Source: Eutreptiella sp. 'Long Island Sound 2002'
Lineage: Eukaryota > Euglenozoa > Euglenophyceae > Eutreptiales > Eutreptiaceae
DNA length: 64,000 bases
Direction: 5' to 3'
Assembly (NCBI GenBank): GCA_964036045.1
Contig: OZ038393.1
Span: forward strand, 45,376,429 to 45,440,428
Shown: positions 41,742 to 52,640 of the stretch, piece by piece
Layout: each line of letters starts with the position of its first letter
Position numbering within the stretch: the stretch's first letter is position 1
Translations under genes and position numbers: made by a program
Notes under the pieces: model-generated
What the model was told of the DNA's origin: nothing
Databases searched by the model: none
Seen by the model: the letters and a program-made list of their open reading frames with translations, nothing else

Positions 41742-41945
41742 CCACTGAGAGCTCACTGAGCCGTCAGTGAGAGCTAATTGGGCTCACTGAGCGCTCACTG
41801 AGCCATTTGGCGCGCTCAGTGAGCGCTCATTGAGCGCTCAGTGAGCGCGCCAAATGGCGCAGTGACCGCTCAGTGAGCGCTCAGTGAGCGCGCCAAATGG
41901 CTCAGTGAGCGCTCACTGAGCGCACCAGACGGCTCAGTCAGGTCT
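41742..41945. repeat. Internal GAGCGCTC palindrome array B
   Basis: It has the same unit types as the subterminal arrays, including GCGCGCCAAATGGC. It is followed to about 42158 by short CATACAGGCC repeats and a 35-bp duplicate around CTCGTGGGGCAC, with no gene. Confidence 0.85.
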
Positions 41946-42158
41946 CAGTTGCACCTCCAGACTGGCAACTGCATCTGGCGGCAGGATGCTGGAGCCGCCT
42001 GAGCACAGCCCCATGCAGGCCACACACAGGGCCCATACAGGCCCCCATACAGGCCCCGTAAAGGCCAGCAGCAGACTGGCACGGCCTGTGCAGTAGGCCC
42101 GCGCGCTGGCCAGCCTCTGTACATGTTAAACCCACTCGTGGGGCACCATGTGCACATG

Positions 42159-43886
42159 TTAAGCCCGCTCGTGGGGCACACAGAGAACCCCCTGCCAGCC
42201 CACAGCCCCACAGGCCCACAGCCCTAGACCCACCTTTCCAAACACCCTGGTGCACCCCACCACCACCCTGTCGCGCCCCCTACCAATATTCCCCCCAACA
42301 CCCCGGTGTGAATCCTGCAGGGCAGGGGGAGAAGGGAGTAACACCTTGCCGCTGCAGATGCAGCGCATCAAAAGCGGGACCTCGGCGCCCGCATCGCTCC
42401 TTGTACACCGCTTCTCCGGCCCGCGATGCCACGAGAAGCCGAGCAGCAAAGCCTGCTGTGCGGAGATGAGGCGGGAGCAGGGGGCCCAATACTGCTGCAG
42501 CATGGCGGCCTCCCCGGGTCCACTATTACCCAGGTCGAGCCATGATGGCCCGCTTGTCCACAGGACGTCGCCTTCCTCCACGTACACGTGGCACATAGGG
42601 TCGGCGGCGTCCAGGGCAGGCCTGGCCAGCAGCAGTGAGTGGTATGGGCAGCCGGGGCCTGACGCGCCCACGGGGGCCAGCCAGTCGTCCAGCTGCTCAA
42701 ACCGCGGCAGACCGACCGCGCCCTGCAGTCCCTCGCCGAAGGCGAAGTATCGCCCCCAGTGGCTGATAGCCCTGGGGTTGGGCAGCGGCCCGTCTCCCCG
42801 TGGCCGTGAAGCCAGCTCATCCTTGGCCCCTGGCAGAGGGTCAAGGATGAACCGCTCCACGTCAGTGTGCCAGGTCTGCTCCCTAGCATCTTCCCCGGCG
42901 GCAATTGCCGACCACTGCGTTGGGAAGAGACCCCTCATCTCGGGCCAGCGAGCACTGCACTGCTGACTAGCCCGTTGCAAGGGGTCCCTTCCCAACACAG
43001 AGATAAGCTTGCCGGGCCGAGTACCCCAGCGCCGTGGCAGTTTGGGATCAGCCAAGCACTCCTCGCGAGAGTGTGCATTGGACAGCAGATCCCAAATTGC
43101 ATCCGGCTGGGTGCCGCAGGAGTCGACGAGAATGCGGTACCAGTTCTCGCACTCCTTGGCCTCTACCGCCCCCCTAACCACCCGGAGCCCCAAGTCGCAC
43201 AAGGACTCATCCGACTCAAGGTCATGAGCCAAGAGTTCATGTGAGAACACCGGGGCAGCCAGGGAAATGTAGGGTGGAGGGGAGGCGGCACCGCGGAGGA
43301 ACACGGGCTCCTTGGTCCTGTACAAGGCTGGGGTGGTGTAGTCGGGCACCACATGGCACCACTCAGGAATGATGGGACAAGCCGAAAGGCTTTCCCACCA
43401 TTCCCCTGACACCACCCCGACCCCGAAAGGCAGGGGCTCAAGGAGTCCCTTCTTGGGTGCCACGTGGCTGACACCAAGATCTGAAGTCCAACCGTGTTGG
43501 AGATCTTTGGTGTCATGAACCCGTGTCCCAAGCTCGTGGGGGGTACCGATCAGCTTTCCTGAGGACTGCTGCACCAAATCTTGGACAGCAGCCACAGGAA
43601 AGCGGAAGCGTACGGCACGAAGAGCTGGATGCACCTGGCGCAACATTTGGTTGCACCGGTGCATCCAGCTCTTTCCAAGAAGGGTCACATCGGACACGTT
43701 GATGTGGACCACTTCTGGGGAAGGGGCAGGGAGCTGCTGGGCCCACAGCTTCAAGGGCTCTAGGTCCGTCGAAGGCACCCCCGGGTACGCTGCCTCTATG
43801 AAAGCGGTAGGTACCCGGGGGCGACTAAGGAAAGACGCGAGAGCCTTTGAAGCTGCCGGTTCCAGGCCTGGGACAACAATAGACAT
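42159..43886 (-). CDS. Transposon-borne gene, possible 2OG-Fe(II)-dioxygenase-like fold
   Basis: The frame runs 575 codons from ATG 43886 (MSIVVPGLEP). Residues of about 338-350 read QTWHTDVERFILD, an HxD motif as in 2-oxoglutarate/Fe(II) dioxygenases. About 95 residues later comes VEEGDVLWTSGPSW followed by LGNSG, the usual place of the distal His, but here no His is found at the expected position. The last 60 residues (Gly/Val-rich, from about 42330) look like read-through of an intron or a non-coding tail. TET/JBP dioxygenases are known cargo of KDZ transposons, so the idea has a precedent, but the match here is by motif only. It could equally be an unrelated protein. It is the gene nearest the right TIR. 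Confidence 0.4.
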   Translation of the reverse strand: MSIVVPGLEPAASKALASFLSRPRVPTAFIEAAYPGVPSTDLEPLKLWAQQLPAPSPEVVHINVSDVTLLGKSWMHRCNQMLRQVHPALRAVRFRFPVAAVQDLVQQSSGKLIGTPHELGTRVHDTKDLQHGWTSDLGVSHVAPKKGLLEPLPFGVGVVSGEWWESLSACPIIPEWCHVVPDYTTPALYRTKEPVFLRGAASPPPYISLAAPVFSHELLAHDLESDESLCDLGLRVVRGAVEAKECENWYRILVDSCGTQPDAIWDLLSNAHSREECLADPKLPRRWGTRPGKLISVLGRDPLQRASQQCSARWPEMRGLFPTQWSAIAAGEDAREQTWHTDVERFILDPLPGAKDELASRPRGDGPLPNPRAISHWGRYFAFGEGLQGAVGLPRFEQLDDWLAPVGASGPGCPYHSLLLARPALDAADPMCHVYVEEGDVLWTSGPSWLDLGNSGPGEAAMLQQYWAPCSRLISAQQALLLGFSWHRGPEKRCTRSDAGAEVPLLMRCICSGKVLLPSPPALQDSHRGVGGNIGRGRDRVVVGCTRVFGKVGLGLWACGAVGWQGVLCVPHERA

Positions 43887-43974
43887 GGTGTGAAAGAGAG
43901 GACCTATGGGAGCGAGAAGGAATGGATGGGTAGGCGGATAGGGGGGCGGAGGAGAGGCGGAAAGGGGGGGGAAC

Positions 43975-44135
43975 CCTCTGAGTGAGCCCCCAATTAGCTC
44001 TCACTGAGCGCTCACTGAGCGCTCACTGAGCCATTTGGCGCGCTCACTGAGCGCTCACTGAGCGCTCAGTGAGCCGGCTCAGTGACGGCTCAGTGACGGC
44101 TCAGTCGGGCGCTCAGTCAACTGAGCCGTCGCCAA
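43975..44135 (-). repeat. Right subterminal array of GAGCGCTC palindromes
   Basis: This is an inverted copy of the left subterminal array. It ends in GTCAACTGAGCCGTCG and a run of A, as the left one begins with T run and CGACGGCTCAGTTGAC. Confidence 0.85.
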
Positions 44136-44261
44136 AAAAAGTACCCCCCCCCCTTGAACCTTGACCAAGTGAGTATCTAAAACTTCTAAAAACATTAAAT
44201 GCACATTACCTAGCATGCAAAACGCACAACAAACAAGCACAAAGACATCGCAATGCACAAA

Positions 44262-44322
44262 TGAGCCCCAAATGAGCCCCAACTTCACATTTCCACTTAG
44301 CCACCAGTGAGCCGCAGGTACA
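44262..44322 (-). repeat. Right terminal inverted repeat of the DNA transposon
   Basis: Read inward it begins TGTACCTGCGGCTCAC, then GGTGGCTAAG (missing in the left copy), then the shared GGAAATGTGAAGTTGG block. Confidence 0.92.
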
Positions 44323-45045
44323 AACGGAGTTACCTTCACTTATTAGTACACGACGTAGGATGCAGGTGTACTCTTAACGGAGTTACCTTTACTTACTTGC
44401 AACAAAAATACAAACCAAGGTGTACTCTTAACGGAGTTACCTTCACTTACTTGCAACAAATGTACTCACCAAGGTGTACTCTTAACGGAGTTACCTTGAC
44501 TTACTTGCAGCAAAAGTACAAAGCACTCATCCTAGACAACGTTGTGCGCGCGCCTTCTATTGTTGCAAACGGTTTGTTACAACACCCTAAAACAAAGGGT
44601 GATCCATTTTCTAAAACGTACGGTGAACATTTCGGTAGCAAAGCAGGTGTACTCTGAACGTAGTTACCTTCAAATATTGGCGATAACATCGCACTCCATG
44701 CATGGCCACCACATGAGTATAGCCTCAAGAACGCTCAAACAAAGGGTAAGCCATTTTCTAAAACGTACAATAAATAATTCGTTAGCAAAGCAGGTGTACT
44801 CTTAACGGAGTTACCTTCACTTATTTTCGTTCGTTTCAAACCATCCATGACAAACCACGCTAGTGTAGGCACAACAACGCTCAACCAAAGGGTGAATCAT
44901 TTTCCAAACAATACGGTGAACGTTTCGGTTGGAGAGCACGGGTACTCGAAACGGAGTTACCTTCACTTACTTCCCATGTCATTGCACACCATTCATGGCA
45001 AACCACGTTGTGCGCGCATCCGCCATCTTTTCCATCACTTATGTT
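44323..45045 (+). repeat. Helitron-associated satellite, right of the transposon
   Basis: The GTGTACTCTTAACGGAG motif with TTACCTTCACTTA recurs at about 44363, 44420, 44472, 44645 (variant), 44793 and 44935 (variant), spaced 50-170 bp apart. Spacers include CTTGCAACAAA and CAAAGGGTGAATCATTTTC. There is no gene. It continues the array cut at 28103. Confidence 0.85.
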
Positions 45046-45102
45046 TATGTTTCAAACTTCCATGCCTGGCACTGAGGAGGAAATGAAACCATTTCCTAAA
45101 GC

Positions 45103-45880
45103 ACCTTAGAGCCGCATGGTGGAGCCACGTAGAGTTGGGGAGAGGGGTGTAGATTGGAGGAAGTGGTCTAGGAACAACTTTGGAAAAAATGTTTTTTTTC
45201 GCCCTGGGGACCCTGGTGGACCCATCGTTGGCCCCCACTGTGTGTGGGCTGGCCGGCCCTCTGGCTGCACCAAGTGAACACTCGTACAGGGGTCTACATG
45301 TCTCATTGGGCCATTCTGAGGCTTGGAAACCATAAAAAGTGGGGGGTTGCGGGTGGACTAGGTGCCCTCGGAATTCGTTTTTGAGCCACATAGCCCAAGA
45401 TACGGCCCGTTCTTGGTTTCGGGGTGCTGGTGCACATTGCGCAGTTTTTGGGGCTTTTTGGCGCCTTTTTGGGCCGTTTCTCGGACATATCGTGGATTTA
45501 GAGGGCACCAAAGGTCCCTTGGTCACGAGAAAGTCGAGCCGCACGTGGAGTGTAGCAGCCGTTTGCCTTCGTTTGGCTGTTTTGAACCCTTACTAGGGCT
45601 GTTTTGGGCGGAAAATGGCTGTTTTTGGCCCAAAACTGCGCAGATTTGGGAGGGCACCTCCCAACTTGGCGCCACCGCCCCGGGCCGCCACCGGTGAGTT
45701 TTTGTCTCAAAACTTGGATTTGGCAAGGCCACCACCTAGGCTCCAAGATGGCTACATGGGCAAAAGATCCGAAGCGTTGGGACGGAGCAATGGCCAAAAC
45801 GGCAAGGAGACGTGTTGTTGTTGTTGTTGTTGGTGCTTGTTGTTGTTGTTAGCTAAATTTAAGGGGGGAGAGGTGTACTA

Positions 45881-45884
<4 letters not shown>
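45103..45884 (-). mobile_element. Y-family element, copy 2 (rearranged)
   Basis: 45163-45884 matches Y on the minus strand, ending at the left terminal block against (TA)n. 45103-45162 is a plus-oriented Y right end (AGAGGGGTGTAGATTGG). The two pieces are fused head to tail, so about 400 bp of Y is missing. Confidence 0.75.

Positions 45885-45967
<83 letters not shown>
45885..45967. repeat. (TA)n array between Y copy 2 and Z copy 2
   Basis: It is an almost pure TA dinucleotide run with a few TACATA interruptions, bounded on both sides by transposon termini. Confidence 0.95.
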
Positions 45968-45972
<5 letters not shown>

Positions 45973-47778
45973 ATAGTCATAGTCATAACCACTTATCATG
46001 CCGTCTACTGGAGTTACCGGGCATCTTGCGCCGACAGGTGGTTCCTGCCTCGCTCGATCCCGTGGGTCCCAGGGCTGCCTGAGGTGGCCCACAGCATGAC
46101 GGAGGACCCAGAGGACCGGGGATACCGGGCAACCAGGCTTTGGGGGCAGTGGCAACTGCAAAGCGTTAGCATTAGCAACGGCGACGGACGCTGGCCCGTT
46201 TGTTCGCCGGGGGTAAGGGGGCAAGGCAAAGCAGCGCAGCAGCATCGCAACAAGCAGAAAGCAAGGGCACCTCTGTCCGTCGCAAAGCAACAACCAAGGA
46301 ACAAAGCAGCATGCATGCGGCGAAGCGAGAGCTGACCCTCCATCGTTCACGTAGCCCCGCCACTGTGGAGACACCCAACACCCATGACCCCACGTAATCC
46401 ATTGTCGTCCGCGTCCTCGATACTGCCCACCACCCCTGACTCCACGTATCCCTCTGCCAGCACGCAATAGCCCGTATGTGCATAGCCAGGATTTCTGGGA
46501 GGCTCCAGCCTAGCCTGGCCCTCAGCTTTCATCGCCCCCATGTCTCCACATTGTACGCCATCTTCCCACCGCACCAGTCCCCTAGTATAGTACAGAAGCA
46601 CGTTATCAACTCCACGTCCCCGTGGCCCCGTGCTGCCCCCACACCCCAGATATATACCATGCTGGCATCCCATGTCAGGGGCCAGCGCCCAATCTGCTTC
46701 GAGGTATTCATTTGCCCACATATAATATATCTTGAGGGTCTACAGGGGGGGACGCCGGCCGCTTTGCGACGGGAGTGGCGCAACCCGTGAATATCGCTGG
46801 CTGGGATTCGGGCTGGTGGGTGCCGTAGCTTGGTTATCGACCCCCTGTAGGGGTACCCACCAGAGGCTCGCCCCGGGCTGTGGTTACCAGGTGCACCTCA
46901 TCTGCCCTGGCGCCTACCCTTGACCCTTACCTGCACTGATTGGCCAGCTTCCGTGGTTGCGCCTCTTCCGCCACAGCAGCGGCCAGGCCGCAGGTTCGGC
47001 CCCCACCGACGACGTGGCGAGCCTACTTATAGCATTGGCCCGCGCGTCACCCCCCGGACCACTCAGCATGCCGCTCCCCTGCCCTCCTCGCCTCTAGCCG
47101 ACCGGACTGGCGCCCCCCAGGGGTAAGCCGTTACAGTGGTGAGGCGGCTGCATACTCTTCACTACGACGCCGCGCAGTACCGCCGTTGCCACGCCGACGC
47201 TACCTGCTAGCCGCCACGACACTCACCACTGCAACCACAAGGCCATGGTCAGAAGTTAGACTATGTACATGCCCGCAAGCACGGTCCCTCTAGTTTGTTA
47301 ACGGGGCCAGGGGATGCCCCTGCGCTCCCCCTGAGTTGTTAGAGGGGTCGGGGGGACACCCCAGTACCGCCATGCATCCCCGTGCTCCCCCACTGTACGG
47401 CTCCCCAGTACCGCAGCGTTCCCCCACCGTACGGACCCCAGTACCGCCGCGCACCCCCATCATACGGTCCCCTGTACCGCCGCGTACACCCCCACGATGT
47501 CAGTACACCGTCATCTGGAACTTCCCCGCTGCTCCCCCACTGTACGGCTCCCCAGTACCGCCGCGTACCCCCACCGTACGGGTCCCAGTACCGCCGCGTT
47601 GACCCCCAAGACTCCAGTACTCCGCCACCTGGAACTCCACGTGCCCCCTGTGAGCGCTCCTTCCAGGCTGCCATGCCGTCTCCATGACGCCCGCCATACT
47701 GTCCCCCTGATGACCCCACCGTCATAACCTTCCACGCATAGACGGCATGATAAGTGGTTATGACTATGACTATGACTA
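45968..47778. mobile_element. Z-family element, copy 2, with 40-bp terminal inverted repeats
   Basis: Left (45968-46007) and right (47739-47778) ends are perfect 40-bp inverted copies (TAGTCATAGTCATAGTC ... TTATCATGCCGTCTA). Both abut (TA)n arrays. The first 1.76 kb is nearly identical to 61655-63440. The right terminus is joined at ACGCA (47738), where the longer copy continues, so this is a deletion derivative. A CAGTACCGCCGCGT minisatellite spans 47395-47620. Confidence 0.88.
47339..47740 (-). pseudogene. Gly/Tyr/Trp-rich repeat protein fragment in Z copy 2
   Basis: On the minus strand the minisatellite reads as repeats of RRYWGPYGGG. The frame is also open in the longer Z copy. It enters from the terminal repeat with no start of its own, so only a fragment remains here. 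Confidence 0.4.
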
Positions 47779-47782
47779 TATA

Positions 47783-47850
<68 letters not shown>

Positions 47851-47976
47851 CATTACTACACCCCTCTCCCCTTAAATCTAGCTAACAAGCAACAAGCAAG
47901 CAACAACAAGCAAGCAACAACAAGCAACAAGCACTTCTCCTCACCACAATCTATATATACATATATATATATATAT

Positions 47977-48063
<87 letters not shown>
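47779..48063. repeat. (TA)n arrays around a short Y end
   Basis: (TA)n runs at 47779-47850 and 47953-48066 flank a 100-bp Y left-end fragment with CAAGCAACAAGCAAGC repeats. Confidence 0.9.
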
Positions 48064-48066
<3 letters not shown>

Positions 48067-48067
<1 letters not shown>

Positions 48068-49279
48068 TACTACACCCCTCCCCCCTTAAATCTAGCTAAC
48101 AGGCAACAAGCAAGCAACAACAAGCAAGCAACAACAAGCAACAAGCACTTCTCCTCACCGTTTTGGCCATTGCTCCGCCTCATCGCTCCGGGCTCTACTC
48201 TACTCTAGCCATCTTGGAGCCTAGGTGGTGGCCTTGCCAAATCCAAGTTTTGAGCCAAAAACTCAGCGGTGGCGGCCCGGGGCGGGGGCGCCAAGTCGGG
48301 AGGTGCCCTCCCAAATCTGCGCAGTTCTGGGCCAAAATTAGCCATTTTTCGCCCAAAACAGCCCCAAAACCCGGCTGAAACGCCCAAACGAAGGGATACG
48401 GTGGGTACACTGCACGTGCGGCTTGCCTTCACCGTGTCAAAGAGCTCTCTAGTGCCCTTCAATTCCACGATATGTCCGAGAAACGGCCCAAAAAGGCGCC
48501 AAAAAGCCCCAAAAATTGCGCAATGTGCACCAACACCCCGAAACCAAGAACGGGCCGTATCCTGGGCTAGGTGGCTCAAAAACGAATTCCGAGGGCACCT
48601 AGGCCACCCGCAACCCCCCACTTTTTATGGTTTCCAAGCCTTAGAATCGCCCAACGAGACACATAGACCCCCGTACCTGTGGTCACTTGGTGCAGCCGGA
48701 GGGCCGGCCAGCCCACGCAGAGTGGGTGCCAACGGTGGGTCCACCAGGGTCCCTAGGGCGAAAAAAATGATTTTTTCCAAAGTTGTTCCTAGACCACTTG
48801 GATGCTCAAACAAGTGTTTTTAGGCCGTTTTGAGCCCGTGGTGGCGCGTTTTGGGCCATGGAAAATCCCAAAATGCCTTGAAAATGGGCCGTTTCGGGAC
48901 CACCAATGCGTCAAAAATGGGTCAAAAACGCGTTTTTCCAAAAATGATCCCCGACCATCTATGATGCTCAAACAAGTGGCTTTAGCCCATTTTGAGCCCG
49001 TGGCCACGGGTTTTGGGGCATGGAAAATCCCAAAATGCCTTGAAAATGGGCCATTTTGGGACCAAAAATGGGTCAAAAATGGGTCAAAAACGCGTTTTTC
49101 CAAAAGTGATCCCGGACCATTTGGGATGCTCAAACAAGTGTTTTTAGCCCGTTTTGAGCCCGTTTTGACCGAGTTTAGCCCCTTCCACCACATGTATGCA
49201 CCAAGTTGTGCCCTTCGCACGTACCTTAGAGCCGTATAGTGGAGCCACCTAGAGTTGGGAGAGGGGTGTAGATTGGAGG

Positions 49280-49280
<1 letters not shown>
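48067..49280 (+). mobile_element. Y-family element, copy 3, full length
   Basis: It starts ACTACACCCCTCCCCCC and ends AGAGGGGTGTAGATTGG-AGGA, with (TA)n on both sides. The ends share CTACACCCCTCTCCC as short inverted repeats. Three tandem 120-150 bp units (CAAACAAGTG, CCGTTTTGAGCCCGTGG, TGCCTTGAAAATGGGCC) lie at 48800-49170. There is no coding sequence. Confidence 0.85.
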
Positions 49281-49332
<52 letters not shown>

Positions 49333-49341
49333 ATATATTAC
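49281..49341. repeat. (TA)n array
   Basis: The dinucleotide run lies between the right end of Y copy 3 and the left end of Y copy 4. Confidence 0.95.
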
Positions 49342-50562
<1,221 letters not shown>

Positions 50563-51000
50563 GACGTTGCTATTCGTCTCAAATGCCTCACAAGGAAAGT
50601 AGGGGTGTTGCTCATGTGTGGGTTGTGGATAAGTGGAGAGGTTGACCCCATTCTTCCACCTTTGTCGGGCACCTCCGAACTGTTGGCTATGCGGCCCAGG
50701 TGTGATCCGCCGGTTCGCACCGCCCCTCACCCCAATGTGTGGGAGGGTAGCATCGGCTTGGGTATTCGCAGCCCTACTGCGAACCTCAGGGGGCTGGGCT
50801 CCTGAGGCGGGCAAGGGGTTAGATTCACAACAGACACACATATAAAGGGGGGGGTTGAAAGGCTAGTGCGGATGTGTGGCCATAGCAACTCGGGTCGGTG
50901 GCTTTGGACCACATCGCCATGAAGGTACATCACACCTCCCCGCTTACACCCCATTTGTGTTGGCAAAAATCCTTACACGGAAAAATACCTTGCCAACCGG
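50563..51000. other. Stretch without a gene
   Basis: The sequence is of mixed composition with no repeat partner in the window and no supported coding frame. It includes the 3' flank of Helitron copy 2. Confidence 0.5.
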
Positions 51001-51115
51001 GAATTGGACTTAGGGAAGAAACGAAGGTAACTCGATTAAGAGTACACCTGTTTTCCAAGTCCATTCGTAGAGCACCTTGTGACGCATTAAGTGTTGCCAT
51101 CCGATTAATGGGCTA

Positions 51116-51330
51116 GTCAAACAAATCTTTTGCCGCACCCAACACTTTGAATTTCTCGGTCGCCATTGGGTCGGTCTTGTTCTTGTCCGGATGAAGAAGT
51201 AGAGATAAAGAGCGGTATTGCCCCTTTACTGCGGTTGCATCTTGGGCCCCCAAGAAGTGCAAGGCATGTGCCTTTCGCCGGCGAAGACTGGTGTTCTCAT
51301 CTGTGATCCTTGTGGACCACTCGGTGATTT
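51116..51330 (-). other. J-like domain of Helitron copy 2
   Basis: KAHALHFLGAQDATAV is followed by GQYRSLSLLLHPDKNKTD, with HPDK at 51183-51194, then MATEKFKVLGAAKDLFD and the stop. Helix-HPD-helix-helix order and the FxxLxxA-like third helix match DnaJ J domains. It ends the protein exactly, as a modular C-terminal addition would. Confidence 0.8.
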
Positions 51331-51999
51331 CTCTCTTCGTTAAAGCCAAATGATCCACCGGGGTACCGGCCGCTCGAGGACGTGACCGGGGGGGTTCGCT
51401 TGATGGTGCCGTTGGATCTTGGTGTGGTCGAGGGCGTTTGCGACTACTCCGTTGCTCGCTGCCCGTTGCACGTTGTCTCTTGGAATGTGGCCCGTTGCTT
51501 TGTTGGGATGTCCTTTTTCTTGAGGAGTGGTTGTCCTCGGAGTTGGTTGACTTTTTGCGCCCTCCTTGGGGTGGATGTGGTTGCGAACGATATGGTACTT
51601 GGCTTGGAGCTTGATGTCGTGCTGGCATAGTAGTTCTTCTGGACTTGGGAACTTTTCTCGAAGGTTTTGCTGTTGGTGTTGGTGGACTTGGGCGCCCAGC
51701 TTTTTGTGTTGTGTTAGGGGTAGGCTTTCTGCTGGCACCTCCCTTTGACCTTGATGTTTCGGAGCGTTGAGCTTGATGTGTTTGTGATGGATCTGGATGA
51801 GCCTGGTTGCTGCCTACCGTTGGGTGTGATGGCCCACGGTTGGTGGCTTGTGGAGAGCAGGTCCAATGGTGTTCGGTTGTGTGGGCATCCAATTCAGCAG
51901 CGGTGACGTCAGGTAGGGCCCCACACTCCGTCATTGCCCGAATGACGGGTTCATCATACATGGTCAAAGCATCCTCGTATGTGGCGTCCTGGAACGTAT

Positions 52000-52640
52000 T
52001 CACTGTGGATCGCAACGTCGTGGAATCAACAGCAAACATTTGAAGGATGCTTGCACAATATGCCAAGAACCATCGTGGGAGCTGTCCCGTCAACGTTTTG
52101 GCGGCGCACCATTGCATGGCGAGCATCACCACGCGGAACCCACAAGTATCAGAATCAGGTTGGGTTCCGTAATGGTGCCACACGAAAGACCAGCCAATCT
52201 TTTTCAACATGACTCGAAACAGAGCCCCGCATTCTGACGAGGCGTCTTTGGAAATGTGAATGACTAGGCTCTTGCAATCCACTTGGAGATTTGTGACCAA
52301 CACGTAGTGGACCCCTATCGTGGAATTTCGGGACGTTAGCAATAATGGTAACGCGCATTTTTCTGTACAAATGAGGCTTAGTGTAGGAAAATGTCGCATG
52401 AGTTGGGCCAGCTGCATGTCGATAATAACAGGTTTCACCCAGTTGGTTCCTGGGGGCAAGAGAACTTCAAGGAGGCACTGGACTGCTGCAGTGGACAACC
52501 ACGCACATTCTGCAAGATGGACATTGTGCCCGATGGAATCATTTCTCTCATCCGGCCAATATTCAATGCTGAAGTGGCAATTACGTGCATCCAAATGCGG
52601 GTAGTCACCAATGGAGGACGGAGGCGGAGACACATGCGAT
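52000..52640 (-). other. C48/Ulp1-like protease domain of Helitron copy 2
   Basis: IGVHYVLV, the following strand LVIHISKD, and WHHYGTQPDSDTCGFRVV give the His, (lost Asp), Gln and Cys order of Ulp1-like proteases. Copy 1 keeps Asp (IHDPKD). Ulp1-type domains cut SUMO or other proteins; a role in processing the element's own polyprotein is only a guess. Confidence 0.7.

Larger units (their letters stand above)
28104..44322 (-). mobile_element. 16.2-kb TIR DNA transposon inserted in the Helitron satellite
   Basis: Both ends read TGTACCTGCGGCTCAC inward. After a 10-bp difference they share a further block of about 30 bp containing GGAAATGTGAAGTTGGGGC. The host motif is split as ACTCTTAA (left) and AACGGAG (right); removing the element and one AA restores GTGTACTCTTAACGGAG, which is intact in many neighbouring copies. 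The target duplication is therefore AA (28102-28103 and 44323-44324). Long subterminal regions with TGAGCGCTCA palindromes are also inverted copies. The element carries four minus-strand ORFs (28513-30261, 40003-41454, 42159-43886) and a nested LINE. Superfamily not assigned. Confidence 0.92.

Noticed and set aside
46853-47130. TGTAGGGG...GTTACA stretch resembling a short LTR
   Set aside because: There is no second LTR, no target duplication and no gag-pol; the pattern is short enough to be chance.
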